Shown here: positions 16,848-25,336 of the stretch, piece after piece
Position numbering within the stretch: position 1 is the stretch's first letter
Layout: every line of letters starts with the position of its first letter
NCBI GenBank assembly: GCA_021776735.1
Contig: JAJFFH010000037.1
Location: forward strand, 124,001-188,000
From: Planctomycetota bacterium
Lineage (GTDB): Bacteria > Planctomycetota > PLA2
DNA length: 64,000 bases
Reading direction: 5' to 3'
Notes under the pieces: model-generated
What the model was told of the DNA's origin: nothing
The model's input: only the letters and a program-made list of their open reading frames with translations
Database searches by the model: none
Translations under genes and position numbers: made by a program

Positions 16848-18236
16848 TTACTTGTCGGCGCGCTGGACCCACTTCCAGTCGAACTCGTGGGCGAGGTCGT
16901 GCTTGTGTTTCAGGTCGTGCTTGTGCAGCCGGTCGAACTTGTGGCGCAGGTCGAAGGGGTGCTTTTTGTCCCACGCGTGCAGCAGGTCGTGCTTGTGGCG
17001 CAGGTCGTAGTCGTGCTCGCGGTCGTACAGGTGCGCCAAGTCGAACTGGTGCGCCGCGTGGCAGCACGCGATCCGGTGGCAGCACGGGACCTCGCGGCCG
17101 GTCTCGTCGATGTCGTGCGCGTGCGCGAGGTCGTAGGCGTGCAGGGGGTGGATGCAGGCCACGCGATGCTGGCACGCCACGCGGTGACGGCACTTGATCC
17201 GGTGGCGGCACTTGATCTCGTGCTTGCAGCGAGTCTTGTGGCGGCAGGGAACCTCGTGCTTGCAGGTGATGTGGTGTTCGCAGCGCGTACGGTGGGTGCA
17301 GGTCAACTTGTGCGTGCACTCGACCTGAATCCGCTCCCAGACGCCGCCCTCCGGTCGGGACGGTTCCTCGGGCGGTTTTTGCGACTTCGCCTTGCCCACG
17401 GCGGTCGGGCCCTGAACGGTCGGCGTCTTGCTCGTGGCGGGCTCGCCGGCACCGGCAGACGAGGTGTCCTCCGACGGGTCCGCCGACGTCGCGCCTGACG
17501 CAGGCTTGGGTTGCGGCTCGACCGACGGCTTGGTCTTCGGCTTTTTGGACCGCGGAGCGATCGCGTCCTCGGAGGTCTTGAACACGTGCTCGATGCTGTC
17601 CGCACGGCGCATTTTGAAGCCCGCAACGAACGCATCGACGCGGCTCTCCAGGTCGCCGTGGTCGGTCACGTCGTTGAGCGCTCCGGGCAACGCGCCGAAG
17701 TACTCCTTGGCGAACACGCTCGCGCCGGCGGCATCCTTCAAGAGCCCGCGGCGGCCAACGTAGTAACCCGCGAGACGGTCCGCGTGACGCTCTCGCCGCG
17801 AACCCGAAAGCCGCGAGTCCAGCTTGAACTGCACGGCGTGCGCATGCGCGTGCGCAAACAGCGCCGCAACCGCCGCGTCCGTGTGCTTGGACCGCCACAG
17901 CTTGCGCACGAGCCGGAGATCGAACCACGTATAGTGCGGCCACTGCTTCTTGTTGCGCGACCGGGTCACACCGGCGACCGGACCCGTCCCCGGATCGATC
18001 ATCCAAAGATGCGGCTCGACCTGAAACATCTTGCGCAAGTGCGTGCGCTCGCGCTTGATCAGCGCGTCGAGCTTGTCATTGCCCGACGTCCCATACCGCG
18101 AGCTGCGTTTCGGCGGCCGCCTGGTCTCACAGACAGAGGAAGGGGAATCCTTCGGCGCCGCGGGCGCAAGCGGCAGAAACATCCCTACCAAGAACGCCAA
18201 GAGACCCATCCGGGCAAAAACGGCCAGTCGCACCAT
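16848..18236 (-). CDS. secreted pseudo-metalloprotease with Cys/His hexapeptide-repeat tail
   Basis: The 462-residue protein has a signal peptide (about 1-27). Residues 120-160 resemble a neutral zinc metalloprotease, with FAHAHAHAVQ where HExxHAVQ is expected and ERHADRLAGYY as the third-ligand helix. H129 and H133 are kept but the catalytic Glu is Ala130, so I expect no proteolysis. A Pro/Lys/Ser linker (about 225-300) leads into 24 consecutive six-residue units (307-450) in one unbroken register. The first ten follow CxHxxx (CTHKLT, CRHRIK). After a short transition and two CCH units, nine follow x-aromatic-D-x-x-H (PFDLRH, KFDRLH). The density of Cys and His suggests metal binding. The product ends KWVQRADK. 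I do not recognise the tail family. Confidence 0.75.
   Translation of the reverse strand: MVRLAVFARMGLLAFLVGMFLPLAPAAPKDSPSSVCETRRPPKRSSRYGTSGNDKLDALIKRERTHLRKMFQVEPHLWMIDPGTGPVAGVTRSRNKKQWPHYTWFDLRLVRKLWRSKHTDAAVAALFAHAHAHAVQFKLDSRLSGSRRERHADRLAGYYVGRRGLLKDAAGASVFAKEYFGALPGALNDVTDHGDLESRVDAFVAGFKMRRADSIEHVFKTSEDAIAPRSKKPKTKPSVEPQPKPASGATSADPSEDTSSAGAGEPATSKTPTVQGPTAVGKAKSQKPPEEPSRPEGGVWERIQVECTHKLTCTHRTRCEHHITCKHEVPCRHKTRCKHEIKCRHRIKCRHRVACQHRVACIHPLHAYDLAHAHDIDETGREVPCCHRIACCHAAHQFDLAHLYDREHDYDLRHKHDLLHAWDKKHPFDLRHKFDRLHKHDLKHKHDLAHEFDWKWVQRADK
16869..17318 (-). repeat. 18-base coding tandem array (hexapeptide units)
   Basis: About 25 units of 18 bases encode the six-residue repeats of the protein above. 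At DNA level units are diverged, with recurrent CTTGTGGCGCAGGTCG-like words on the plus strand. The constant length is coding-driven rather than CRISPR-like. Confidence 0.8.
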
Positions 18237-18259
18237 GGCGGTCAGTATAGCCCGAACGC

Positions 18260-19255
18260 GTGCGTAAGATGTGCGCTATGAACCGACTCGCCGCGGAAGA
18301 GCCCCTCGACAGTGCTCTGACCGTGGAGAGAGCGGACGGACGGCGATCTCTGCGGTTCGCGAGCCGGCTGCTGCTGGCGCCCATGGACGGCGTGACCGAT
18401 CGGCTTTTCCGCTCGCTCGTCCTTGACCTGGGAGGCGTCGCCGGTGCGGTCACCGAGTTCCTGCGCATCTCCGTCGCGCCCGTGCCGACGCGCATCATCC
18501 GCCGTGAGCTCGGCCCGCTGCGCACGGACGCGCCCGTGGGCGTGCAGCTCATGGCGCCGAGCATTCGGTTTGTCCCCGAGTCCGTCGCGAACGCAGAGCG
18601 CGCGGGCGCCGCGTGGATCGACCTCAACTTCGGCTGCCCGGTCAAGACGGTGTGCGGCAAGGGCGCCGGTGCCGCGCTGCTCGATCAGCCCGACCGCATC
18701 GAGGCCATCGTCCGCGCGGCGGTGGACGCGACGGATCTCTTGGTGTCCGCGAAACTGCGCGCCGGCGACCTGCTCGACGAGACCGTGGACGCCGCGTGCT
18801 CCGGCGGCGCCGCACTCGTGATCCTGCACGCGCGCCGCCGCACGGACAGCTACGACCGCCCGGCCGATTGGGACTGGATCACGCGCGCCGTGACCCGCTG
18901 TCCCGTGCCCCTGATCGGCAACGGGGGCGTACAAACACCGGAAGACGCGCGCCGGATGATGCGCGAAACCAAATGCGCCGCCGTCATGGTCGGCCGCGGC
19001 GCCATCCGCAACCCGTTCTTGTTTCGCGAGTTCGCGGGCGCCCCTCCCGCGACGCGCGCCGAAGCCGCAGCATTCGCACGCGGCTACCTCGACGCCATGC
19101 TCGAGGGCGCGCACGGCCGGCATGCCCTCGGCCGCTTCAAGCAGTTGGTGCGCATGTACAACGCCGCCAACCTGTTCGACGACGCCGCGCGACACGCGCT
19201 TCTGCGCTCACACGAACCGGAAATGTTTCGCCAGGCCTTAAGCGCCGGGTCGTAG
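18260..19255 (+). CDS. tRNA-dihydrouridine synthase
   Basis: The 331-residue flavoprotein (FMN-dependent, TIM barrel) should reduce uridines in the tRNA D-loop using NADPH. Signatures are LAPMDGVTD at the N-terminus, the catalytic-cysteine block NFGCPVKTVCGKGAGAAL, VSAKLRAG, and the phosphate-binding NGGVQTPEDA and MVGRGAIRNP. The start could be GTG 18260, ATG 18269 or ATG 18278, with no clear ribosome site for any. A motif copy (18336-18347) lies in the N-terminal stretch ahead of the barrel and reads ADGRRS, where a non-conserved segment tolerates it. It is divergent from the hexapeptide-repeat gene. Confidence 0.93.
   Translation: MRKMCAMNRLAAEEPLDSALTVERADGRRSLRFASRLLLAPMDGVTDRLFRSLVLDLGGVAGAVTEFLRISVAPVPTRIIRRELGPLRTDAPVGVQLMAPSIRFVPESVANAERAGAAWIDLNFGCPVKTVCGKGAGAALLDQPDRIEAIVRAAVDATDLLVSAKLRAGDLLDETVDAACSGGAALVILHARRRTDSYDRPADWDWITRAVTRCPVPLIGNGGVQTPEDARRMMRETKCAAVMVGRGAIRNPFLFREFAGAPPATRAEAAAFARGYLDAMLEGAHGRHALGRFKQLVRMYNAANLFDDAARHALLRSHEPEMFRQALSAGS
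18336..18347 (+). repeat. dispersed motif copy, forward, intragenic
   Basis: AGCGG plus ACGGACGGCGAT, near the 5' end of the dihydrouridine synthase gene. Confidence 0.85.
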
Positions 19256-19509
19256 ACCGGTTGCGCGGGACGCCGTTTTTCGTGTGTCGGTGTCGGATGT
19301 CGGGTGCACAGCATGGATACGAAAACCAGAGATAACCTACGCCGTGCCGGCCGGCATGGAGCGTCCCGTCGGTCGCACTCGCAACCTCCACGCCGAGTTC
19401 GTCGGCGAGGGTGTGGGGATCGGAATGCTGTCCAAGAACCAGTCGAGATCGACAGATGCGCGATGGCCGAGCTGAAGCGCTATTGCGGTTCCGGCCCAGA
19501 CCAAATCAC

Positions 19510-22212
19510 CTAACGGGCCTTGAGGACGAAGCGGAGTGGGCCTGGGATCTTGATCTCGGTTTCCAATGGTTCGAAGCCGGGCGCGGTCACGGTCACGCGA
19601 TAGGTGCCCGGCAGGGTTTCCGTGAACACCCCGCGACCCTTGCGATCCAGCCGCGCCGCATCGGCCACGCCGGGCCCATCGATATCGATGCGCCCCGGAA
19701 GGGCAACACCCGATGCAGCCTCGACCGCGAACGGAACGCGCGGCGGACGCGCGAGCGTCAGCGTTCCCGCATTGCCGCGCGCTCCGTTCGCGCGGTCTTC
19801 GTGTGGTACATCTCGGTTTCCTGCGGAGTCGTTCGCCGGGACATCGGATGTCAGACTCACGGTTACGGGCCTTGACCGCGCTGATCCCGCGTCGGCCTGG
19901 ACGACGTAGTCTCCGAGTTCGAGCAGGTCCACCAAGAAGCTACCGTCGGCCTTCACGTCGAGTCGCGCCAGGACGTCGGAGGTCCCGGCGCGCCATACGG
20001 TCACCGTCACGTCGCCCACGCGGCCACCGACCTTCACGCGTCCAAAGAGCATCGCCGTCCCGGGCTTTCGCACGCGGAATTCGTTGACGCTACCTTCCGT
20101 CACGGTCGCCGAGCCCGCCCGTAGCCATCCGGTGCCGGACTTCACCCGCACCTCGTGCGTGCCGGGCTTCAGGTACGGCCAGGTGACGAACCCGGAGGCA
20201 TCCGTTTCACCGCGTGCATCGCCCACGCGCACGGAGCGCCTCGCCAGCGGCCCCGCGGAGCCGGTGAAGGTGCCGCGCAGCGCGCCGCCCGCCGGCAACG
20301 CCAGCGTGATCGGGCTGCCGGGCTCCGTCGCGATGTCGATCTCGCGTTGGGCCACAGCCGTGCCGCCGATGTATTCCAGCGCGAGTTCCAGCCGGTAGCG
20401 GCCGGGTTTGGGCCATGTCATTTCAACTTCGGCGCCGTTTCGCAAGTCGAACCCAATTCCGGTGTACGACTCGTCACCAGAGCGCGAGACCCCGTGAAGC
20501 GACACCCGGTGGAGGGAAACAGTCGCACCGACCCCCTCAAGCGAGGCGGGGACACCGGTCACGACAACGCGGAGCGCCTCGGTACGGGCGAGTTTCAATT
20601 CGACAAAGGCATCGCCGTTCGTCAGCTCCACTTCTATTTTTTTCTCGCGCAGACCCGGGCGGAAGGGACTCGCCATCAACGAGTACGTTCCCGGAAGCAG
20701 GTGCGGTATGCGGAACTTCCCGCCGTCCGCTCGTACGGTCGTGAACGCACCCTGCCGGGACTCCTCGTGCCCGCCGCGGCGCGCGGCCACGATGAGCACG
20801 TCCCCCTGGAGTGCCTCGCCTCCGACGGTCACACGCCCGTGCAGCGTGTGGCCCGGCACGAGACGCAAGTCTGCGAGCGAGGGCTTCGCTGGATCGAAGA
20901 CCGTCCGGGCAAGTTCCACGCGCAGCGCATGCTCGCCGACGAAGTAGAGCGTCACGTCGCCCGCGGGCGGCTCAAGCCGAAAGACGCCGTGGCCGTCGGT
21001 GCGCACGCCCGGGCCCGCGTTCGCCGCGACCTGCACGTTGACCATGGGCGCCCCACTCGCGTCGCGCAGCGTGCCCACGAGCGCGGGCGCCAATTCGGAC
21101 ACGGGCTCGGTCCGCGGCGTATCCGCGTCGGCCTGCTCGCCCATCTTTTTGCGGGGAGGCGGACGGACGGCGATGCCTCCCGGCTCCGCGGCGCCCGTCG
21201 CTTGTCTCGCGCCGGGGTTCGGGCTCGGCGGCGCGTCGCGCACGGGATCGTGGCGCGCATTCGTCGCGCGATGATCCCGTCGGCCGGAACGCCAGACGGC
21301 AACGCCCCCCACGAGGGTGGCCAACAGGGCGAGGACTACGACAACATGACGGGAGGTGAGGCCCATGACTACGGCTCCGGTGGCTGCCGCGGACCATCCC
21401 GCGGCAGCGGTGCGGGTGACGGAGCTTGCAAGTCCGTGAGGCGGAGCGAACAGCAGTAGCGGCGCGAGCAGTGCCTTGCCGTGCTTGTCGTCTCGCTCGA
21501 CGTCCATACTTTCGGCATTACGGCTCTCGGCATTACGGCTCTCGGCACTACGACTCTCGGCATCACGATCGACAGCATTCCGCGCATCACCGTCGGCACC
21601 CGCGCCAGCGGGTCGGTCGGCGATTCGGTCAGCCGGGCGGAAGCTGGTCTTGTCGTTTGCATCGAGTTCGCGGCGCAGGCGCTTGAGGGCCCGGTGCACG
21701 CGCATCCGCGCAGCCTCCTCGCGCACACCGAGCGCGTGAGCCACCTCCGCGTACGACAGGCCATGGAGGAAACGCAGGACGACGGCGTTCCGCTGCTCGG
21801 TGTCGAGCAGCGGAAGGACGTGTTGGACTTCATCGGCCGCGGACGCGCGCCCGGCTGTCGCGCCGGTGGAACAGACCGGGTCCGCCGTCTTTGCCTTTGC
21901 CGCCTTCGCTTCCAAGCGGCCCCTGGTCAGAGCCGCACGGTGCAACGTGCGCGCGCCCAGGACGATGCGGCGGCCCAGGAAAGCGCGAATGCCTACGCGG
22001 GGGACGACAGCCTCGTCCGCCTCGGCCAATTCAAGCAGAGCCTGCTGCGCGACATCCTCCGCGTCGGCCGCGTGGCCCGTGACGCGCCGCGCGAAATCGA
22101 ACGCGAACGCGATGTGTTCACGCACGAGGCGGCCGAACGCCACCGCGTCGCCGCGCTTGCGCCAGCGTCGCCAAAGAACAAGAGAAACTCCGTTCACCGC
22201 CTCCACTCGCAT
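19510..22212 (-). CDS. transmembrane ECF sigma factor with beta-sandwich ectodomain
   Basis: Second member of the sigma-sensor family, 900 residues if started at ATG 22212; the frame is open to 22344 and no ribosome site decides. Sigma region 2 is at about 22-95 (VREHIAFAFDFARRVTGHAADAED) and region 4 at about 128-185 (LSYAEVAHALGVREEAARMRVH). A long disordered linker contains four AESRN-type pentapeptides. The membrane segment is at about 289-306 (HVVVVLALLATLVGGVAVW). The ectodomain has about six carboxypeptidase-regulatory-like repeats and ends FVLKAR. The motif copy at 21163 reads GGIAVRPP in the juxtamembrane linker. Confidence 0.85.
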   Translation of the reverse strand: MRVEAVNGVSLVLWRRWRKRGDAVAFGRLVREHIAFAFDFARRVTGHAADAEDVAQQALLELAEADEAVVPRVGIRAFLGRRIVLGARTLHRAALTRGRLEAKAAKAKTADPVCSTGATAGRASAADEVQHVLPLLDTEQRNAVVLRFLHGLSYAEVAHALGVREEAARMRVHRALKRLRRELDANDKTSFRPADRIADRPAGAGADGDARNAVDRDAESRSAESRNAESRNAESMDVERDDKHGKALLAPLLLFAPPHGLASSVTRTAAAGWSAAATGAVVMGLTSRHVVVVLALLATLVGGVAVWRSGRRDHRATNARHDPVRDAPPSPNPGARQATGAAEPGGIAVRPPPRKKMGEQADADTPRTEPVSELAPALVGTLRDASGAPMVNVQVAANAGPGVRTDGHGVFRLEPPAGDVTLYFVGEHALRVELARTVFDPAKPSLADLRLVPGHTLHGRVTVGGEALQGDVLIVAARRGGHEESRQGAFTTVRADGGKFRIPHLLPGTYSLMASPFRPGLREKKIEVELTNGDAFVELKLARTEALRVVVTGVPASLEGVGATVSLHRVSLHGVSRSGDESYTGIGFDLRNGAEVEMTWPKPGRYRLELALEYIGGTAVAQREIDIATEPGSPITLALPAGGALRGTFTGSAGPLARRSVRVGDARGETDASGFVTWPYLKPGTHEVRVKSGTGWLRAGSATVTEGSVNEFRVRKPGTAMLFGRVKVGGRVGDVTVTVWRAGTSDVLARLDVKADGSFLVDLLELGDYVVQADAGSARSRPVTVSLTSDVPANDSAGNRDVPHEDRANGARGNAGTLTLARPPRVPFAVEAASGVALPGRIDIDGPGVADAARLDRKGRGVFTETLPGTYRVTVTAPGFEPLETEIKIPGPLRFVLKAR
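21163..21175 (+). repeat. dispersed motif copy, forward, intragenic
   Basis: GGCGG plus ACGGACGGCGATG, in the linker just outside the membrane segment of the second sigma-sensor fusion. This is the same relative place as the copy in the first fusion. Confidence 0.85.
21513..21572 (-). repeat. 15-base tandem repeat, four units
   Basis: Two identical units (21513-21527, 21528-21542) and two diverged ones follow the pattern CGGCATTACGGCTCT. They encode AESRN pentapeptides in the sigma-to-membrane linker and may vary linker length. Confidence 0.85.
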
Positions 22213-22353
22213 GGCACGGCCCAAACGTAACCCAAGAATCCGGTTTCTTGCGGCCGTCCTCGTCGGGCCCGCGTGCGCGGCCGTCCGCCGGCCTCCGGCC
22301 GCCCCGGATGTCGTGAGACTTGGCCGACGTTGGCCCGGCGCCACACCGCGGGA

Positions 22354-25167
22354 TCAGCGGCTCGTCAACGCAATCTCCAGATCGAGCGTACGGCCCGCCG
22401 GCAAGACAATCCGACGCGCCTCGGCCGTCAGCGCGGGATCGCCCGGCGCGACCCACAGGACGTAGATCCCCCCGGATAGAAGGTTGCGGGTCCGCATCCG
22501 GTCTGCGCGGCGGCCCTCCTCCCGCGCCAGAGACAGGTCCGTCCGATCGCGCCCGAGGGTTTCGACCCACGCCGTGAACGCCGACTCGGCTCCCCCGAGG
22601 CCGACCACGCGCAGACTGAGCCGTCCACCCGCTTCCACCGGCAGGGTCAACTCGGTCGCGGTGTCCGCAACGAGTTCCACGGGCGCCCGCGCGGGCAGGT
22701 AGGCGCCGAGTCCTGCCACGGGCGGCTCACCCGAGACATCGCTCCATCGATACCCCGGGTAGATCGTCAGCCGATAGCGTGCCGGAACGATGTCCTCGAG
22801 CAGGAACGCGCCACCGACCGCGCGCACGGTTGCCCGCCGGACGAGCGCATCGCGGTCGTCGCGCAGTTCAACCAGCGCGGTCGCGGGCACGGGAGCCGCC
22901 GCCCGCGGAACAAGGCGCACGCGCAGCGACGCCGTGGCGGGCACAGTCTCCAGCACGCGCTCGACTTCAAGCGTGCCCGACACCGGCGCTTCGATCTCCT
23001 CGGTGAGCGACAAGCAACCGGGCGCGGTGATGGTCGCCATGTAGCGAACGCCGGGCACGACGTCGACACGACCGGCCCCACCGTCGTCGAGCGTCAGCTC
23101 GAGCGCACCCGCCCGCCCCAGACCACGAAGGCTCGCGAGCGCCCCGGATGCCGGCCGGCCCTCGCACGTCACCTGAAACGACACAACCGCGGCGCCGAGT
23201 TCGAAGTCCGCGCTGCCGGGCGGCACGATCGCGCGACGCTGCGCCAGTGTGCGCAACACTTCCGCGTCCGTCTCCGGCAGCGACACGAGCTCGACGCGGT
23301 AGCCAACGGACCCGAGTCCGTCCACGCGATAGCGCCCTTCGTCGTCGGTCAAGGCCCGACGCACCAGCCACTCCGGACCGTGCTCGCCAAACAACAGCAC
23401 CTTGTCCCCAGACACGGGGACGCGCCGCCCCGCCCCCTCTTCGCGACGCACGACAAGCCGCGCCGCCGCGGCGGGCGTCGCATCGCTGCGCCGCACCTGC
23501 CCGCTCAACGTCGCACCCGCCGGCAACAACACGTCGAGCTCCGGCGCCGGCTCGCCCGCGACCAACTGAAACGACACAGCACCCGGTCGCGCGACGTCGC
23601 CAAACGCGACGGCCCAGTACCGCCCGTCGTCCTCCGCCCGAACCTCGAATCGACCCTCGTCGTCCGTCCGCGCCCGGCTGCGAGGCGCACCCAAGGGCCC
23701 CGCGTCGTCGCCCCGGTAAACCAGGACCACCAAGTCCGCACGAACGCCCCCATCGGCGCGCGTAACCCTCCCGTTAACCTCCCGCGCCGCAATCAGATCT
23801 ACCTCGAGTCGCGGCACGAACAGGGCACCGGTTTCGCCATCCTGATTCACCGAAAGCGTCACGGTCTCCGACAGCGTGGACGGATGCTCGATCGTCACCA
23901 CGACCCGTTCGGGGCGCGAGTCCGGCTGCTCAAACAGACGCGTCAGCGGAACCCGAAACGGCTGTCGATCGCGCACACTGGCGTGCAAGGCCGCGGCGAC
24001 GCGCAGAGTCGCTTCCCCCGCCACGCCCGGCGGCAGCCGCACCACACCCTCCAGCCACGGCGCAGGACTTTCCGCGGCACTGTCTCCCGCCGCCAACAGG
24101 GCTTCAGGCCCGGCCTTTCCAGCCCGTCCACCGCCTCTGGAGCCGGGAGCGTTTCCCGACGTGTCCAAACCGGCCGAGAGGGCGGAAGCGGACGGACGGC
24201 GATGTAGCCGCAGCATAATGGGATACAAGTGCGTCAGGCGCAATGACCTCGGCTCGGTGTCGGCGTGCGACGCCGTCACCGACAGGGGCAGGATCATGCC
24301 GCCGACCGGTACCGTGAACGGCGCGCCCGGCGCGAAATCGCACGCGATCGCACGCCGCGCCGCGTCCCGCACCGTCAACCGCACCACACCCGGCGGAGCT
24401 TCGACACGTCCGCGCAACACCGCGGCCCGAGAGATCGCCGTCCGTCCGCTACCGTCCGTTGCAGTCGGGTTCGCACCCGCTCGCGCAGCGGACCTCGCCG
24501 CGCGTTCCGTGGCGGTGTTCGGTGCCAGTCCGAACGTGCGTGCCGCGGGGCCGAGCGTGACAAGACTAACCAGCGCCAAGCCTGCCGCGACGGCGGCGAA
24601 CACGAGGCGGCGCCGGACACTGCGACGGGTCAACGGGACGAGCAGCGCGACGGCCGCATGCGCGTCACCGTTCTGGTTTTCGACGAGACCGCAGCGGATT
24701 TTTTCCAGGCCGCGCTGCACGTGCGTGCGCACGGTCGAGGCCGGCATGGCAAGTCGCTGCGCGATCTGCTGCGGCGTCATGCCGTCGAAGAAACGGAGCA
24801 GGATCGGCTCGCGGTACTTTTCGGGAAGCCCTTGCACGAGGCGGGCCAGCTTGCCTTTGAGACGTCTGGACATCACCGCCTCGTCCGCGGCGTCTACGGT
24901 GTCGGGGCGCGCGACTCGCTGCTCGCGACGCGACCGGCGCACGTCGTCGCGCAACTTGCGGCGCACGATGTTGCGCAGCACCGCCGCGAGCCACGGGCGC
25001 GGTGCGGTGCCGTGACTTTCAAGACGGCGCAACGCCACGATCCAGGTGTCTTGCACCGCGTCCTCGGCGTGCCGGTCGCCGCGGCCGTTCTCGCGCAGGA
25101 GACTGCGGGCAAGCGCGGCGAGAAAACGCTCGTGCTGGAGGAGTTCGCTGACGGTGCGGAGATTCAT
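22354..25167 (-). CDS. transmembrane ECF sigma factor with beta-sandwich ectodomain
   Basis: Third member, 937 residues from ATG 25167; the open frame extends upstream without sigma similarity. Region 2 lies at about 12-85 (HERFLAALARSLL, HAEDAVQDTWIVALRRL) and region 4 at about 105-160 (MTPQQIAQRLAMPASTVRTHV). The membrane segment is at about 189-206. The ectodomain of about 700 residues has DEGRF/DEGRY-type turns (TDDEGRFEVRAEDDGRYW; TDDEGRYRVDGLGSVGYRV) typical of carboxypeptidase-regulatory repeats, and ends in a small beta domain. Motif copies at 24434 and 24192 lie in the first linker and the next unit (GRTAISRAAV; LHRRPSAS). It is divergent from the lipoprotein gene at 25337. Confidence 0.85.
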   Translation of the reverse strand: MNLRTVSELLQHERFLAALARSLLRENGRGDRHAEDAVQDTWIVALRRLESHGTAPRPWLAAVLRNIVRRKLRDDVRRSRREQRVARPDTVDAADEAVMSRRLKGKLARLVQGLPEKYREPILLRFFDGMTPQQIAQRLAMPASTVRTHVQRGLEKIRCGLVENQNGDAHAAVALLVPLTRRSVRRRLVFAAVAAGLALVSLVTLGPAARTFGLAPNTATERAARSAARAGANPTATDGSGRTAISRAAVLRGRVEAPPGVVRLTVRDAARRAIACDFAPGAPFTVPVGGMILPLSVTASHADTEPRSLRLTHLYPIMLRLHRRPSASALSAGLDTSGNAPGSRGGGRAGKAGPEALLAAGDSAAESPAPWLEGVVRLPPGVAGEATLRVAAALHASVRDRQPFRVPLTRLFEQPDSRPERVVVTIEHPSTLSETVTLSVNQDGETGALFVPRLEVDLIAAREVNGRVTRADGGVRADLVVLVYRGDDAGPLGAPRSRARTDDEGRFEVRAEDDGRYWAVAFGDVARPGAVSFQLVAGEPAPELDVLLPAGATLSGQVRRSDATPAAAARLVVRREEGAGRRVPVSGDKVLLFGEHGPEWLVRRALTDDEGRYRVDGLGSVGYRVELVSLPETDAEVLRTLAQRRAIVPPGSADFELGAAVVSFQVTCEGRPASGALASLRGLGRAGALELTLDDGGAGRVDVVPGVRYMATITAPGCLSLTEEIEAPVSGTLEVERVLETVPATASLRVRLVPRAAAPVPATALVELRDDRDALVRRATVRAVGGAFLLEDIVPARYRLTIYPGYRWSDVSGEPPVAGLGAYLPARAPVELVADTATELTLPVEAGGRLSLRVVGLGGAESAFTAWVETLGRDRTDLSLAREEGRRADRMRTRNLLSGGIYVLWVAPGDPALTAEARRIVLPAGRTLDLEIALTSR
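24192..24445. repeat. dispersed motif: forward-reverse pair, intragenic
   Basis: Forward copy 24192-24204 (with AGCGG) and reverse copy 24434-24445 (followed by CCGCT) lie 229 bases apart, inside the third sigma-sensor gene. Confidence 0.85.
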
Positions 25168-25218
25168 GGAGGATCGGGAGCGGCTTGCGCTTCTCTCTAC
25201 TTCTATAAGGCACGTTGG

Positions 25219-25251
25219 GCACCCCTGCGCGGGTGCAAAAAACGTTTTTTT
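25219..25251. promoter_or_regulatory. hairpin plus A6CGT7 palindrome between divergent genes
   Basis: GCACCC (25219-25224) and GGGTGC (25231-25236) form a stem. Directly after it, AAAAAACGTTTTTT (25237-25250) is a perfect palindrome and an unusual A/T island for this genome. It sits between the third sigma-sensor gene and the lipoprotein gene, so a bidirectional control site is plausible. Confidence 0.4.
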
Positions 25252-25336
25252 GGCGTGGGACGCACGCGCCGCGGCGGGCATGTACTTGCGAAGGGTGCAG
25301 TCGTTTTTGCTTTCACAGCCCCCCCGGAGACAACTG

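Noticed and set aside
16869..17318. CRISPR-like regular DNA repeats
   Set aside because: The 18-base period has no spacers, stays in frame and encodes hexapeptides in a secreted protein.
18050..18236. The hexapeptide protein as an active zinc protease
   Set aside because: The HExxH Glu is Ala and the linker and tail do not supply another general base.
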